Source: Actinobaculum massiliense (GTDB lineage: Bacteria > Actinomycetota > Actinomycetes > Actinomycetales > Actinomycetaceae). Taken from it: a DNA stretch of 64,000 nt. Shown one piece after another: positions 52,693-61,282 of the stretch (its first letter is position 1; each line of letters starts with the position of its first letter). The stretch lies in contig NZ_LN881717.1 of NCBI RefSeq assembly GCF_001457435.1, positions 1,435,339 through 1,499,338 of the forward strand. Direction: 5' to 3'. The notes below the pieces were generated by a model. That model was not told the DNA's origin. It searched no databases and saw nothing but the letters and a program-made list of their open reading frames with translations. A program made the position numbers and the translations under genes.

Positions 52693-55581
52693 GTGGCACG
52701 TATTCTTGATCGCATCCTGCGCGCTGGCGAGGGTCGGAAGCTGAAGAAGCTCGAGCGGATTACCGAGCGTGTAACCGCGCTGGAGCCGGAAATTGAGGCG
52801 TTGAGTGACGCGGAGTTGCGTGAACAGACCGATCTGTTCAAGCAGCGCCTGGCTGATGGCGAGACGCTTGACGATATTCTCCCCGAGGCATTTGCGACGG
52901 TGAGGGAAGCCGCGCGGCGCACCATTGGTCAGCGGCCCTATGACGTCCAGGTAATGGGCGGCGTAGCGCTTCACCTCGGCAATATTGCCGAAATGAAGAC
53001 CGGTGAAGGTAAAACCTTGGTGGCCACCATGCCGTCCTACCTCAACGCTTTGGAGGGCAAGGGCGTTCACGTGGTGACGGTCAACGATTACCTGGCCTCT
53101 TACCAGTCGGAGCTGATGGGCCGCATTTACCGCTTCCTCGGACTGACGGTGGGGTGCATCGTCACTGGCCAGAATCCGAACCAGCGCCGCGAGCAGTACA
53201 ACGCGGATATCACCTACGGCACGAACAACGAGTTCGGCTTCGACTATCTGCGCGACAATATGGCGTGGAAGCCCGAAGAAATGGTGCAGCGTGGGCATAA
53301 CTACGCCATCGTCGACGAGGTCGACTCGATTCTTATTGACGAAGCGCGTACGCCGCTTATTATTTCCGGCCCGGCTGAGGGCGACGCAAACCGCTGGTAC
53401 GCGGAGTTCGCCCGCATTGTTCAGCGTCTGCGCAAGGACACCGATTACGAGGTGGACGAAAAGAAGCGCACCGTGGGCGTGCTCGAACCGGGAATCGACA
53501 AGGTGGAAGACTCCCTCGGCATCGATAATCTTTATGAGTCTCTGAACACGCCGCTGATTGGGTATTTGAATAACGCGATCAAGGCGAAGGAACTTTTTGA
53601 GCGCGATCGCGATTACGTGGTGCTCAATGGCGAGGTGCTGATCGTTGACGAACACACCGGCCGCGTGTTGCCGGGCCGGCGCTACAACGAAGGTATGCAC
53701 CAGGCGATTGAAGCCAAGGAAGGCGTGGAGATCAAGGCTGAGAACCAGACCCTGGCCACCATTACCTTGCAGAACTACTTCCGCCTCTACACCAAGCTGG
53801 CCGGTATGACGGGTACCGCCGAAACCGAGGCGGAGGAATTCGCGAATACCTACGAGCTGGGCGTGGTGCCGATCCCGACCAATAAGCCGATGATTCGCGA
53901 AGATCGCACCGATTTGATCTACCCCACCCGCGCCGGCAAACTGCGCGCGGTGGTCAACGATATTGCCGAGCGTTATGAAAAGGGCCAGCCGGTGCTGGTT
54001 GGTACCGCTTCCGTTGAGGCCTCCGAGGAGCTCTCGGATCTGCTGGATAAGGAAAACATTCCGCATTCGGTGTTGAACGCTAAGCAGCACGAGCGCGAGG
54101 CCAAGGTGGTGGCCGAGGCGGGCCGCAAGGGCGCCGTTACGGTGGCAACCAATATGGCCGGCCGTGGTACGGACATTATGCTGGGCGGAAATCCGGAGCA
54201 TCGCGCGCAAGAGGCCCTGGCCGCGCGCGGTCTTTCGCCGGAAGAAACCCCGGAGGAGTACGAGGCCGCGTGGCCCGATGAGCTCCAGCTTCAGAAGGAT
54301 GCCGTGAAGGCCGAACATGACGAAGTGGTGGAACTCGGCGGGCTGTACGTGCTCGGTTCCGAGCGTCACGAGTCGCGGCGCATCGACAACCAGCTGCGCG
54401 GCCGCTCGGGCCGTCAGGGCGATCCGGGCGAATCGCGTTTCTATCTGTCTTTGGAAGATGACTTGATGCGCCTGTTCGCCGGCGGGGTTGCGGGTCGTAT
54501 GCTCGAAGCCGCGTCCGACGACGATCAGCCGATCGAGAATAAGTCGATTGCCAAAACCGTGCGCCGCGCGCAGGGCTCGATCGAATCGCGTAACGCCGAA
54601 ATGCGTAAGAACGTTCTGAAGTACGACGACGTTATGAACGATCAGCGTACCGAGGTTTACTCCACCCGCCGTCGCATTTTGGAGGGCGAAGATATCGAGG
54701 ATATGGTTTCCGGCTTCCTCGACTACGGCGTGCAGGACGTTGTTGACTCGCACATTGTTGGCGTCCCCGAGGACGAGTGGGATCTGGAATCCCTCTGGAA
54801 CGATCTGCGCGGTTACTACACTCCTGGTTTCTCGCCCGATGAGTTGGTTGACGACGCCGCCCATACCGGCGGCCTTGATCGGGAAACGCTTCTGCGCGAG
54901 CTCACCGATGATATTCACGCCCACTACGAAGAGCGTGAGGCGCAAGTGGGTGCCGATAAGATGCGCGAGATCGAGCGGCAGATCGTGCTTTCCGTGCTTG
55001 ACCGCAAGTGGCGTGAGCACCTATACGAAATGAATTACTTGAAGGAAGGTATTGGCCTTCGCGCCATGGCGCAACGCGATCCGCTCGTCGAATACAAGGA
55101 CGAGGGATACCAGATGTTCCAGGCCATGGACGCCAATATCCGCTCCGAATCCGTGCGCTACCTCTTCCACTTCGAGCTTCCGGAAGAACGGGCGGCGCGT
55201 TTGGCTCGCCAGGCATCGGAGATGCAGGCCGCTATGAGCGCCCGCCAGGCTGGGGAAGCGGCGTTCCAGGCGCGGAAGCAGGCGGCCGAGCGGCTGGCGC
55301 AGGAAGGTTCGGGCGAGGGCTCAGCTGAGGGTTCATCCGCCGGAGGCCGAGTTGATCCGGTCAAGCTAGGCATTAAGGTTGGCTCGCGCCAGCAGAACGT
55401 CAGCTACTCTTCGGCGGCCAAGGACGGCTCGGGTGAGGCGGAAACCCGTAGCGCCTCGGGTCGTAAGCGCGAGGGCGAAGCCACCACGGCCGGCCAGTCC
55501 GCGGCGCAGAAGGCGGCTGTTTCCGGCGGTAATCGCGCTCAGCGCCGCGCCGCGAAGAAGGCTGCGAAGAAGCGCCGCTAG
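52693..55581 (+). CDS. secA: Preprotein translocase ATPase SecA
   Basis: The motor that pushes unfolded proteins through SecYEG. The 962-residue protein has Walker A MKTGEGKT at 101-108, the DEVD-containing [37 protein letters not shown], and a C-terminal scaffold. The zinc-binding C-x-C-x8-C(H/C) tail found in many SecA proteins is absent; instead the last 100 residues are Gly/Ser/Ala-rich and end in a basic [10 protein letters not shown]. The GTG start follows AAGGAG by about nine bases. Confidence 0.97.
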   Translation: MARILDRILRAGEGRKLKKLERITERVTALEPEIEALSDAELREQTDLFKQRLADGETLDDILPEAFATVREAARRTIGQRPYDVQVMGGVALHLGNIAEMKTGEGKTLVATMPSYLNALEGKGVHVVTVNDYLASYQSELMGRIYRFLGLTVGCIVTGQNPNQRREQYNADITYGTNNEFGFDYLRDNMAWKPEEMVQRGHNYAIVDEVDSILIDEARTPLIISGPAEGDANRWYAEFARIVQRLRKDTDYEVDEKKRTVGVLEPGIDKVEDSLGIDNLYESLNTPLIGYLNNAIKAKELFERDRDYVVLNGEVLIVDEHTGRVLPGRRYNEGMHQAIEAKEGVEIKAENQTLATITLQNYFRLYTKLAGMTGTAETEAEEFANTYELGVVPIPTNKPMIREDRTDLIYPTRAGKLRAVVNDIAERYEKGQPVLVGTASVEASEELSDLLDKENIPHSVLNAKQHEREAKVVAEAGRKGAVTVATNMAGRGTDIMLGGNPEHRAQEALAARGLSPEETPEEYEAAWPDELQLQKDAVKAEHDEVVELGGLYVLGSERHESRRIDNQLRGRSGRQGDPGESRFYLSLEDDLMRLFAGGVAGRMLEAASDDDQPIENKSIAKTVRRAQGSIESRNAEMRKNVLKYDDVMNDQRTEVYSTRRRILEGEDIEDMVSGFLDYGVQDVVDSHIVGVPEDEWDLESLWNDLRGYYTPGFSPDELVDDAAHTGGLDRETLLRELTDDIHAHYEEREAQVGADKMREIERQIVLSVLDRKWREHLYEMNYLKEGIGLRAMAQRDPLVEYKDEGYQMFQAMDANIRSESVRYLFHFELPEERAARLARQASEMQAAMSARQAGEAAFQARKQAAERLAQEGSGEGSAEGSSAGGRVDPVKLGIKVGSRQQNVSYSSAAKDGSGEAETRSASGRKREGEATTAGQSAAQKAAVSGGNRAQRRAAKKAAKKRR

Positions 55582-55611
55582 CGCCTTAGTTGTTTGCCCC
55601 GCGGGGTTGGT

Positions 55612-55644
55612 TAGGCCGGATCTTTCCTAGGAAGGTCCGGCCTA
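55612..55644. terminator. Stem-loop after secA
   Basis: TAGGCCGGA pairs with TCCGGCCTA around a 15-base centre that can pair further (TTTCC/GGAAG). A weak T-rich tract (GTTTATT) follows, so it is a probable secA terminator. Confidence 0.7.
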
Positions 55645-55693
55645 GCTGTTTATTGTGGGCACGGGCCGGCTGACCGGGCGGTTTTTCCAGCCG

Positions 55694-55741
55694 CCTGGTT
55701 GCTTTTTGCAGGTGCGGCCCGGTTGCTTTTTGGAGGTGCGG
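55694..55741. repeat. Two adjacent 24-base tandem copies
   Basis: Copies at 55694-55717 and 55718-55741 share GGTTGCTTTTTG and AGGTGCGG and differ at two positions (T/C and C/G). They lie between secA and the Rv3235-like gene. No other feature is seen in this 238-base gap. Confidence 0.75.
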
Positions 55742-55819
55742 GCGCCGCTTGGTGGTTTTACGGGAGCTGGCGGGCCGGCCGGGCGGGCGCTTGGTTGCCA
55801 GGTTTTTGGAGGCGCCGGC

Positions 55820-56479
55820 TTAGCCAAGCTCGAGCGCAATAACCTTCCAGCGCGTTCCCTGAAACTCAAGCCGCAGGGCAGCGCCGCGCACTTTGGTGCC
55901 GTCGTGCAGTACCGCAATCACCTCCGCAACTCGGGGGAGCGGACTGCTAATTTGAAGTCGCCGGATGCGCGGGGCGCGCGAAGCGGGCGCTTTGCCCTCG
56001 ATACGCATGGCCAAGCTGTACCGGCGTCCAAGCGTGGCAAATACATCCGGATCTAGCCAGTTTCGCAGATGCGCCAAGGGCCGGCGTCCCAGCAGAATTT
56101 CAATGGCGTAGATCAAGACGGTTCCCGCTATGCGTTGCGGGGGCGGCGCGCTGGCGGGAAGTTGTTCGCGCAGACTCATAAGAACCGGCCGCCAGGTTTC
56201 CTTATGCGGCGTCGCCGAAATGGCAATGCGATCCCACGGGCGCTGCCAAGTCGTTAGTGGCGGCGCGCCAAGAGGAAGTTTGCCGGTTTTGACCTTCCCG
56301 GCCGGAGCAGGTGCGGGAATCGGACCGGTTTGTGCCTTAGGCGGTGCAACCGGCAATTCGGCGATCCTCTTTTTTGCGGCGTGGGCTCGCGCCCTCCCGT
56401 CCGGCCCGCTGAGCGCCTGGCGCGGTGTGCCGGAAGCCTGGCGGGGCGTTGTGCTGGGATGAATAGGCAGAATAGACAT
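55820..56479 (-). CDS. Rv3235-family protein
   Basis: A 219-residue protein with a Pro/Ala-rich, basic N-terminal 100 residues and a conserved C-terminal domain (about 120-219) containing GTVLIYAIEILLGRRPLAHLRNWL (as a region) and the strand-rich RLEFQGTRWKVIALELG end. This domain, near secA, is typical of the actinobacterial Rv3235 family of unknown function. I chose the ATG at 56479 because TAGGAG lies six bases upstream; the open frame to 56614 overlaps the LysM gene. Confidence 0.8.
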   Translation of the reverse strand: MSILPIHPSTTPRQASGTPRQALSGPDGRARAHAAKKRIAELPVAPPKAQTGPIPAPAPAGKVKTGKLPLGAPPLTTWQRPWDRIAISATPHKETWRPVLMSLREQLPASAPPPQRIAGTVLIYAIEILLGRRPLAHLRNWLDPDVFATLGRRYSLAMRIEGKAPASRAPRIRRLQISSPLPRVAEVIAVLHDGTKVRGAALRLEFQGTRWKVIALELG

Positions 56480-56531
56480 TTTGACTCCTAATCGTTCGCC
56501 GGGTGAGCAGCGTTCGAAATTCTCGGCAAAC

Positions 56532-57395
56532 TCACTGGGTGGCGCCCAGGGTGAGGAGTTGGCCGGGATAGATGAGATTCGGATTGCCGATCGCGTTCTC
56601 GGCCACGATCGCATTGACCTGCTGCATGATTTGCGCGTCAGTTGCCGGGCCCGAAAGGGTGCGAGCCGCGATATCCCAGAGGGTGTCGCCCACGCGGACG
56701 GTTACTTCCCGGTTCGCGGGTGCCGCTGAAATTGCCGGATCTTTTGCGTTCGCTGCCTTGGGCGTGTCTGCCGTTTCCGGTTCCGTCGCTTCCGCCGTGC
56801 CGGCCGCACCAGCCGCTTCCGGTCCTCCGGCTACTCCCGGTCCTCCGGCCTCCGCGGCACGGGCTACCTCTGCCCCGCTCTGAGCGGAGGATGTGCTCTC
56901 TTGCCAGCCAATGCTGGAGGTAGCGGGCTGAGGTGAGTCCTGGGCCGGGATATGATCTATCCTCCCGCCCCAGCCGAGGTCTATAACGGCGTCGTCGCCG
57001 TTGGAGACGGCGGCGCGAGGTACCTCGACCTGGCAGTAAGGCATGGGTGAGATGGCGTCGGCGTAAGCGATGTTTCCGCCGAGCGGCCCTAGCGGTCCGA
57101 GTGCGCTGATGGCGCCAAGGGCTCCGCCAGCAAGCGCCAGGCGTACCCGTTTTGTGCCGAATCGGCGCGCCAGGCGAACCAGGCTTCCACTATGTCCGTG
57201 TCGCGCTCGCAAGAGCGCCGCGTAGGAAAGCGCCATCCGCGTGCTAAGGAGCGCACCGAGGAGGGCGGCTAGCCAGAGAAGCCAGGCCTGAAGCAACGCG
57301 GAGGGCGCGGCGGCGTCGGGAAACTGCGTTACAACGATCGCTGAAAACGCCACGGCGCCCAGGCCGCTTAAAAGACATGGCGTTCGGATTTTCAT
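56532..57395 (-). CDS. LysM domain membrane protein
   Basis: A 287-residue protein with two N-terminal membrane helices (about 7-25 and 33-58), a third hydrophobic stretch near 88-112, and a long Ala/Gly/Glu linker. The C-terminal LysM domain starts at VTVRVGDTLWDIAARTL and ends NPNLIYPGQLLTLG. LysM binds peptidoglycan N-acetylglucosamine, so the C-terminus should be outside. It is followed by the Rv3235-like gene, 52 bases on, as is common in this clade. Confidence 0.85.
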   Translation of the reverse strand: MKIRTPCLLSGLGAVAFSAIVVTQFPDAAAPSALLQAWLLWLAALLGALLSTRMALSYAALLRARHGHSGSLVRLARRFGTKRVRLALAGGALGAISALGPLGPLGGNIAYADAISPMPYCQVEVPRAAVSNGDDAVIDLGWGGRIDHIPAQDSPQPATSSIGWQESTSSAQSGAEVARAAEAGGPGVAGGPEAAGAAGTAEATEPETADTPKAANAKDPAISAAPANREVTVRVGDTLWDIAARTLSGPATDAQIMQQVNAIVAENAIGNPNLIYPGQLLTLGATQ

Positions 57396-57653
57396 TACGA
57401 CCCCTAATGTTACGTTTGGTGAGTTTTAGGGACATAACGAAGTTTGGGTGACTTTTGCGCGCGTTTTCAGCTGGGTAAACCCAGCAACGCATTTCGGCGC
57501 CGTCTTTTTTTGTTGCGCAACGCTTGAACGACCTGGTCAGGCCGTGAGAGGCGTTCTAAGAGAAAAATAAAAATCGAACATCTGTAACTTTAGGGAACTG
57601 ATAAATGGCGGTAGCTACTATATTTTGGGTGCGCGGCTGGGTAGCGTGGTGGT

Positions 57654-58298
57654 GTGGATCGTCAACAATTTCCGCGTGCCGGTGTCCCGAGCGGCGGCGT
57701 CGATAAGCAAAGCCCGATCTCGGGTGAGCCTGCGCAACTAAGTGGCACGGCCAACTCCGCGCAACTAAGCGGTGCGGGCGATCTAGCGAGCTTTGAGGCG
57801 CTTGCCGAGGACTTGGCCTCGGAGATCGAAGCCGAGCTCCGCCTGCAAAACCGGGCGGAAGCGCGCGAACTGAGGGACGCTGAGGCGGGACGGATAGGGC
57901 TGGCGGATTTACTGCGCGCCGCGATTGGAGCGCGTTTGACGGTCACCGCAAGAGATGGCGATGTTTTCGAGATTGTCCCGGGCGAAGTTGCCCAGAATTG
58001 GCTTTTGGGCAAAGGGAGAGAGCGGGCCTTGCTGGTTCCGCTGGCGGCCATTGCTCGAATCCGCGGCCCCTTGGGGAGAGTCGGTGAAGTTCCGCGTGGT
58101 TTAGCGCCAAAACTCAGTATCGGGACCCCTTTGCGCGCGTTTCAAGCGCGCCGCGCTCGGGTGCGAATACTCCATGAAATCGGGGTATGCTCTGGCCACC
58201 TATGCCGCGTCGGTGCGGACTGGATCGAGGTTAGGGACGAGCAAGGCCTCGCGATCCTTACAATCGCAGGGATTCGCCGCGTCGAGGTGACGACCTAA
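57654..58298 (+). CDS. Conserved hypothetical protein, no recognised domain
   Basis: A 214-residue soluble protein. A Gly/Ser-rich start leads into an acidic-basic helix (about 45-80), then a strand-rich part of two similar halves (TVTARDGDVFEIVPGEVAQNW and VGADWIEVRDEQGLAILTIAGIR as regions), which could be a small beta-barrel pair. The GTG at 57654 lies six bases after TAGCGT. It converges on the HTH gene with a four-base overlap of stop codons. Function unknown. Confidence 0.7.
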   Translation: MDRQQFPRAGVPSGGVDKQSPISGEPAQLSGTANSAQLSGAGDLASFEALAEDLASEIEAELRLQNRAEARELRDAEAGRIGLADLLRAAIGARLTVTARDGDVFEIVPGEVAQNWLLGKGRERALLVPLAAIARIRGPLGRVGEVPRGLAPKLSIGTPLRAFQARRARVRILHEIGVCSGHLCRVGADWIEVRDEQGLAILTIAGIRRVEVTT

Positions 58299-58516
58299 GC
58301 CTCGGTGCTTTCCTCGGCCGATGCGCGAACCCTTTCGCGCGTAGCCGCGTAACCGCGCTGGATGTACTCATCCAGCATTGCTTGGTCGATACGCCACTGG
58401 CCTCGCCCGCCAACCTGAATGGCGGGGATTTCTCCGTTGTTAATGAGTGTTCTGACCTGGCCGGCAGACACATTGAGATAGTCCGCCACGTCCGCGATCG
58501 TAAGGAATTTCGTCAT
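58295..58516 (-). CDS. Excisionase-type HTH DNA-binding protein (second copy of the family)
   Basis: A 73-residue MerR-like/HTH_17 protein: MTKFLTIADVADYLNVSAG and the wing GEIPAIQVGGRGQWRI. It is related to the 71-residue protein at 45.5 kb. The ATG at 58516 has GGAGAAG upstream; longer open frame upstream lacks support. In this clade a gene of this type accompanies the LysM/SAF cluster, so it may regulate it. Confidence 0.87.
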   Translation of the reverse strand: MTKFLTIADVADYLNVSAGQVRTLINNGEIPAIQVGGRGQWRIDQAMLDEYIQRGYAATRERVRASAEESTEA

Positions 58517-58584
58517 GATCTTCTCCGTCCGTTCTGCACAAGGATGACACCTTGTTCTACGTTGTAATTCTACACCAAAATAAG

Positions 58585-58601
58585 TTATCCACAGGCTGTG
58601 G
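58585..58601. promoter_or_regulatory. Pair of opposed DnaA-box sequences
   Basis: TTATCCACA (58585-58593) is a perfect DnaA box. Its inverted partner TTCTCCACA is read on the other strand a few bases on, and together they form the palindrome TCCACAGGCTGTGGA. They lie between the HTH gene and the SAF gene. There is no dnaA, dnaN or oriC nearby. Confidence 0.6.
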
Positions 58602-58724
58602 AGAACAGGATGCACGAAGCGATGTCATTTGCCATCGTTGCCTAGTGGGGGAGACGTCCCGCGCTGTACTTAATCAGGGATTTTCCGGCAAGGGAGCGAG
58701 GCGTCAAACCACAGAAATGGGGTA

Positions 58725-59330
58725 ATGATGGGTGTTCGCATGACGCGTTTAAAAGATCCGCGCTTGGTGGCGGGGGTTATTCTTATCGCCGCTTCGGCGG
58801 TGGTGGGCGGAACGCTTCTCGCCGGTCCCCCGGTCATCCGCGTTTACCGCGCGGTTGAAGCCGTGATCCCCGGCACCCCAATTGCTGATGCGGGGCTAGA
58901 AATCGCTGAGGTCCCGCCCGGTGTCGCAGGGCCTTACGTGACGGTTGGCGAATCGGGAACGGTCGCGGAGGTGCTCCAACCTGGCGAGTTACTTGCTCGC
59001 TCTTCTCTAGGTGAAGCCGACGACGCCGTTGCGCTCGTCTTGCCAGTGGCGCTACCGCCGGCCAGTGCCTTGACGGCTGGAAGCAACGTGGAAATCTGGG
59101 AAGTGCGTGAGGAAGAGGGGAGCGAAGAGCCAGCGGCCCGCATTGTTTCTGACCGAGCGATTCTGGTGCGGCAAAGCGAACCGACGAACGTGGGTGCGGC
59201 CGGCCAGGTGGAAGTCCGAGTTCCTACCCAAGACGTTCCCGGTACCCTGCGCGCCTTGGGGTCGAGCGGGAAATTCGTGGTTATAGAAGCGTCGCGAGGC
59301 TCGGAGGGGGCGAGCTCTAGTGAGCGGTAG
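58725..59330 (+). CDS. SAF domain protein (CpaB/RcpC-like)
   Basis: A 201-residue protein with one N-terminal membrane helix (about 13-32) and a SAF-like domain (about 40-105, VYRAVEAVIPGTPIADAGLEIAEV region). A second compact domain follows with SNVEIWEVREEEG and VRVPTQDV. CpaB-like proteins belong to Flp/Tad pilus systems, but no secretin is expected in this Gram-positive group. ATG 58725, 58728 or 58740 are all possible starts. It overlaps the next gene by 11 bases. Confidence 0.8.
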   Translation: MMGVRMTRLKDPRLVAGVILIAASAVVGGTLLAGPPVIRVYRAVEAVIPGTPIADAGLEIAEVPPGVAGPYVTVGESGTVAEVLQPGELLARSSLGEADDAVALVLPVALPPASALTAGSNVEIWEVREEEGSEEPAARIVSDRAILVRQSEPTNVGAAGQVEVRVPTQDVPGTLRALGSSGKFVVIEASRGSEGASSSER

Positions 59331-60486
59331 CGTCCTCTTGTTGCTCTACGGGCCACTGGAAGTTGGCGTTTTGGAAGCGCTAGGCCGGGAGGAGATCGAC
59401 GTCGTGCGGCGTTGCTCGGATGAGGTGGAACTGGCAGGTGCGGCCGAAGCGGGCCTGGGCAGCGTCGTCGTCACCGAAACACTCGACCTCAACCTTGCGG
59501 CGTTGTTTCATGCGGCTGGGTTGCAAATTGTTGGTGTGGGCCTGGAGCGACAGACGGGTGAGGATTTCCTGGCATCCCCGAACGCTGAAGACGTGGTGAA
59601 TTGCGTGCGGGCGGCGCTTTCGCAAAGTAAGCCAGCGGCTCCCGAGCCTCCCGCAATCCGGCACCCCGACGTGGGGGCGGGAACGGTGTGCGCGGTGTGG
59701 GGAACCGACGGCGCGCCGGGCCGGTCCGTGCTGGCGCGTGATTTAGCAAATGCGCTAGCTAGCAAACTAGAGGTACTCCTCGTCGACGGCGATACGCGCA
59801 ACCCGTGTCTTTCCCAACTCCTCGGTGTGCGGCAAGAGACCTCCGCCATCGTCGCCCTGGCAAGGAAAATAAACACCGGTAGCGCCGGGCAAGAGGAGAT
59901 CGAGAAGTATCTTCTGCACATGCCCCAGGGCTTTCACTTCTTGGCGGGGCCCAATAAAGGGTCGCGCTGGCGCGAGCTACCCGGGCCGGTGCTCGGGCAG
60001 ATGTGGGCCCGCCTTCGATCCTGCGCGGCTCTGATTATCGCGGACTGTGCGGCCGGGATCGAACGAAACGAATTTGGATTCGATGAGGATCGCGATGCGG
60101 CCACTTTGAGCTTGCTGGAAAATGCGGACATGCGGCTCTTGGTGGCCAAAGCCACTCCGGTGGGCTTGCGGCGCCTAATTGCTCAAATTGAATTGGCTAA
60201 TGAGGCGGGTATCGCGGATTTTCACATCGTTCTCACCCGGGCGCAGGAGCGTGAGAAGCTGGCGATTCGCGATATTTTGCGGGGCCGAGGGGTAGAGGGG
60301 GTGAGCTGGGTGCGCTCGGACGCCGGGCACTACGACGCGGCCGAACGCCGCGGCCTGAGCCTCCTCGAGGTCTCTCCCAAGGCAGGTGCAGCCAGCGATA
60401 CGCGCCGGCTGGCCGCTCGGCTGGAGAACGCAGTGCGAAGCCAGCTGGACCCGGCTAACCGGCCCAGCGGGCGGCGCGCGAGGTAA
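59320..60486 (+). CDS. CpaE/ParA-like ATPase with altered Walker A
   Basis: A 388-residue P-loop protein. Residues 1 to about 100 look like a degenerate receiver domain. The nucleotide-binding domain begins at VWGTDGAPGRSVLARDLA (127-144); the Walker A lysine is Arg135. The VDGDT strand (155-159) and the C-terminal helices match the MinD/ParA fold. CpaE-like proteins localise Tad pilus machinery. Here only the SAF protein accompanies it; no CpaF ATPase or TadB/C genes follow. The GTG start overlaps the SAF gene. Confidence 0.75.
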   Translation: MSGSVLLLLYGPLEVGVLEALGREEIDVVRRCSDEVELAGAAEAGLGSVVVTETLDLNLAALFHAAGLQIVGVGLERQTGEDFLASPNAEDVVNCVRAALSQSKPAAPEPPAIRHPDVGAGTVCAVWGTDGAPGRSVLARDLANALASKLEVLLVDGDTRNPCLSQLLGVRQETSAIVALARKINTGSAGQEEIEKYLLHMPQGFHFLAGPNKGSRWRELPGPVLGQMWARLRSCAALIIADCAAGIERNEFGFDEDRDAATLSLLENADMRLLVAKATPVGLRRLIAQIELANEAGIADFHIVLTRAQEREKLAIRDILRGRGVEGVSWVRSDAGHYDAAERRGLSLLEVSPKAGAASDTRRLAARLENAVRSQLDPANRPSGRRAR

Positions 60487-60659
60487 GGCTGGCGGCGCGC
60501 TGGGCTGGCCGCCAGGCAGGCGCTTGCCGCGATACGGGGCCGCGCGCTATGCAGGGCGGCGCTCTAGGCAGGGCGGTCCCGAGGTAGCGCCTGGGCGCCA
60601 GCTGGGGCCTAGGCGCCTAGGGATTGGGTGCGGGGCCGGCCGGCTTCTAAACTGGTGGC

Positions 60660-61202
60660 ATGAGGATTTACATTCCCGCTACCGTTAGCGACTTGGGTTG
60701 CGAAGAAATCTCGCCGCGAATTGTGCACGCGGCGACTCCTGCTCTGGCTCAAGAGGTGGGCGATGAGGAGCGGGAGTACCTCGAGGCAGTGGCGACTAAC
60801 GCCGCCGCAGATGATTCCCTGCTCCGCATTATGCATGCCCATGACGCTGGGCAAAAGCCGGTGCTACGCCGGCTGGTAATCGCCGCCGACGCCGATGAAA
60901 GCGAGCTTGTAGGCGTAGATTCCGCCGCCGCTGAAGGCCTCTTCTTTGACGGCGATACCCCCGCAGACCAGCTACCTTCGGCGCTCGCGATGATCAATCC
61001 CGCGAGCTGGAAGGATGTGGTCTCTTTCCATCTCGATGCCTTCGAAGCAGAGGCGAACGTGCGGGCGGCGATTAGCGGAGAGAACGACAGCTCCTCAGCC
61101 CAGGCTGCTTTTGATCGCCTCGGCGAAGAAGATCTGCTCTGGTATGACGTTTCCGAGCGTCTGACGGTAGCCGTGGAGCTCGGGGCGGCGTTCTTTATCT
61201 AA
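60660..61202 (+). CDS. DUF6912 family protein
   Basis: A 180-residue acidic protein starting MRIYIPATVSDL, the conserved opening of the actinobacterial DUF6912 family. It has a long helical centre and a C-terminal LLWYDVSERLTVAVELGAA. Function unknown. The ATG follows TAAACT by six bases with no ribosome site. Upstream, 60487-60659 holds only GC-rich imperfect repeats and the palindrome CCTAGGCGCCTAGG (60608-60621). Confidence 0.75.
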   Translation: MRIYIPATVSDLGCEEISPRIVHAATPALAQEVGDEEREYLEAVATNAAADDSLLRIMHAHDAGQKPVLRRLVIAADADESELVGVDSAAAEGLFFDGDTPADQLPSALAMINPASWKDVVSFHLDAFEAEANVRAAISGENDSSSAQAAFDRLGEEDLLWYDVSERLTVAVELGAAFFI

Positions 61203-61282
61203 GCGACGCCCAGTCCCGGCGCCGCGGCTTTTCGTGTTGCGGGCCACCTGCCCGGCTCAGCCCGCCGCGCCGCCCCGGCGCA

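Noticed and set aside
52690-55020. A 776-codon open frame antisense to secA
   Set aside because: It is the mirror of an essential, fully conserved gene; the translation is His/Arg/Leu-rich without any domain, as expected from a GC-rich antisense frame.
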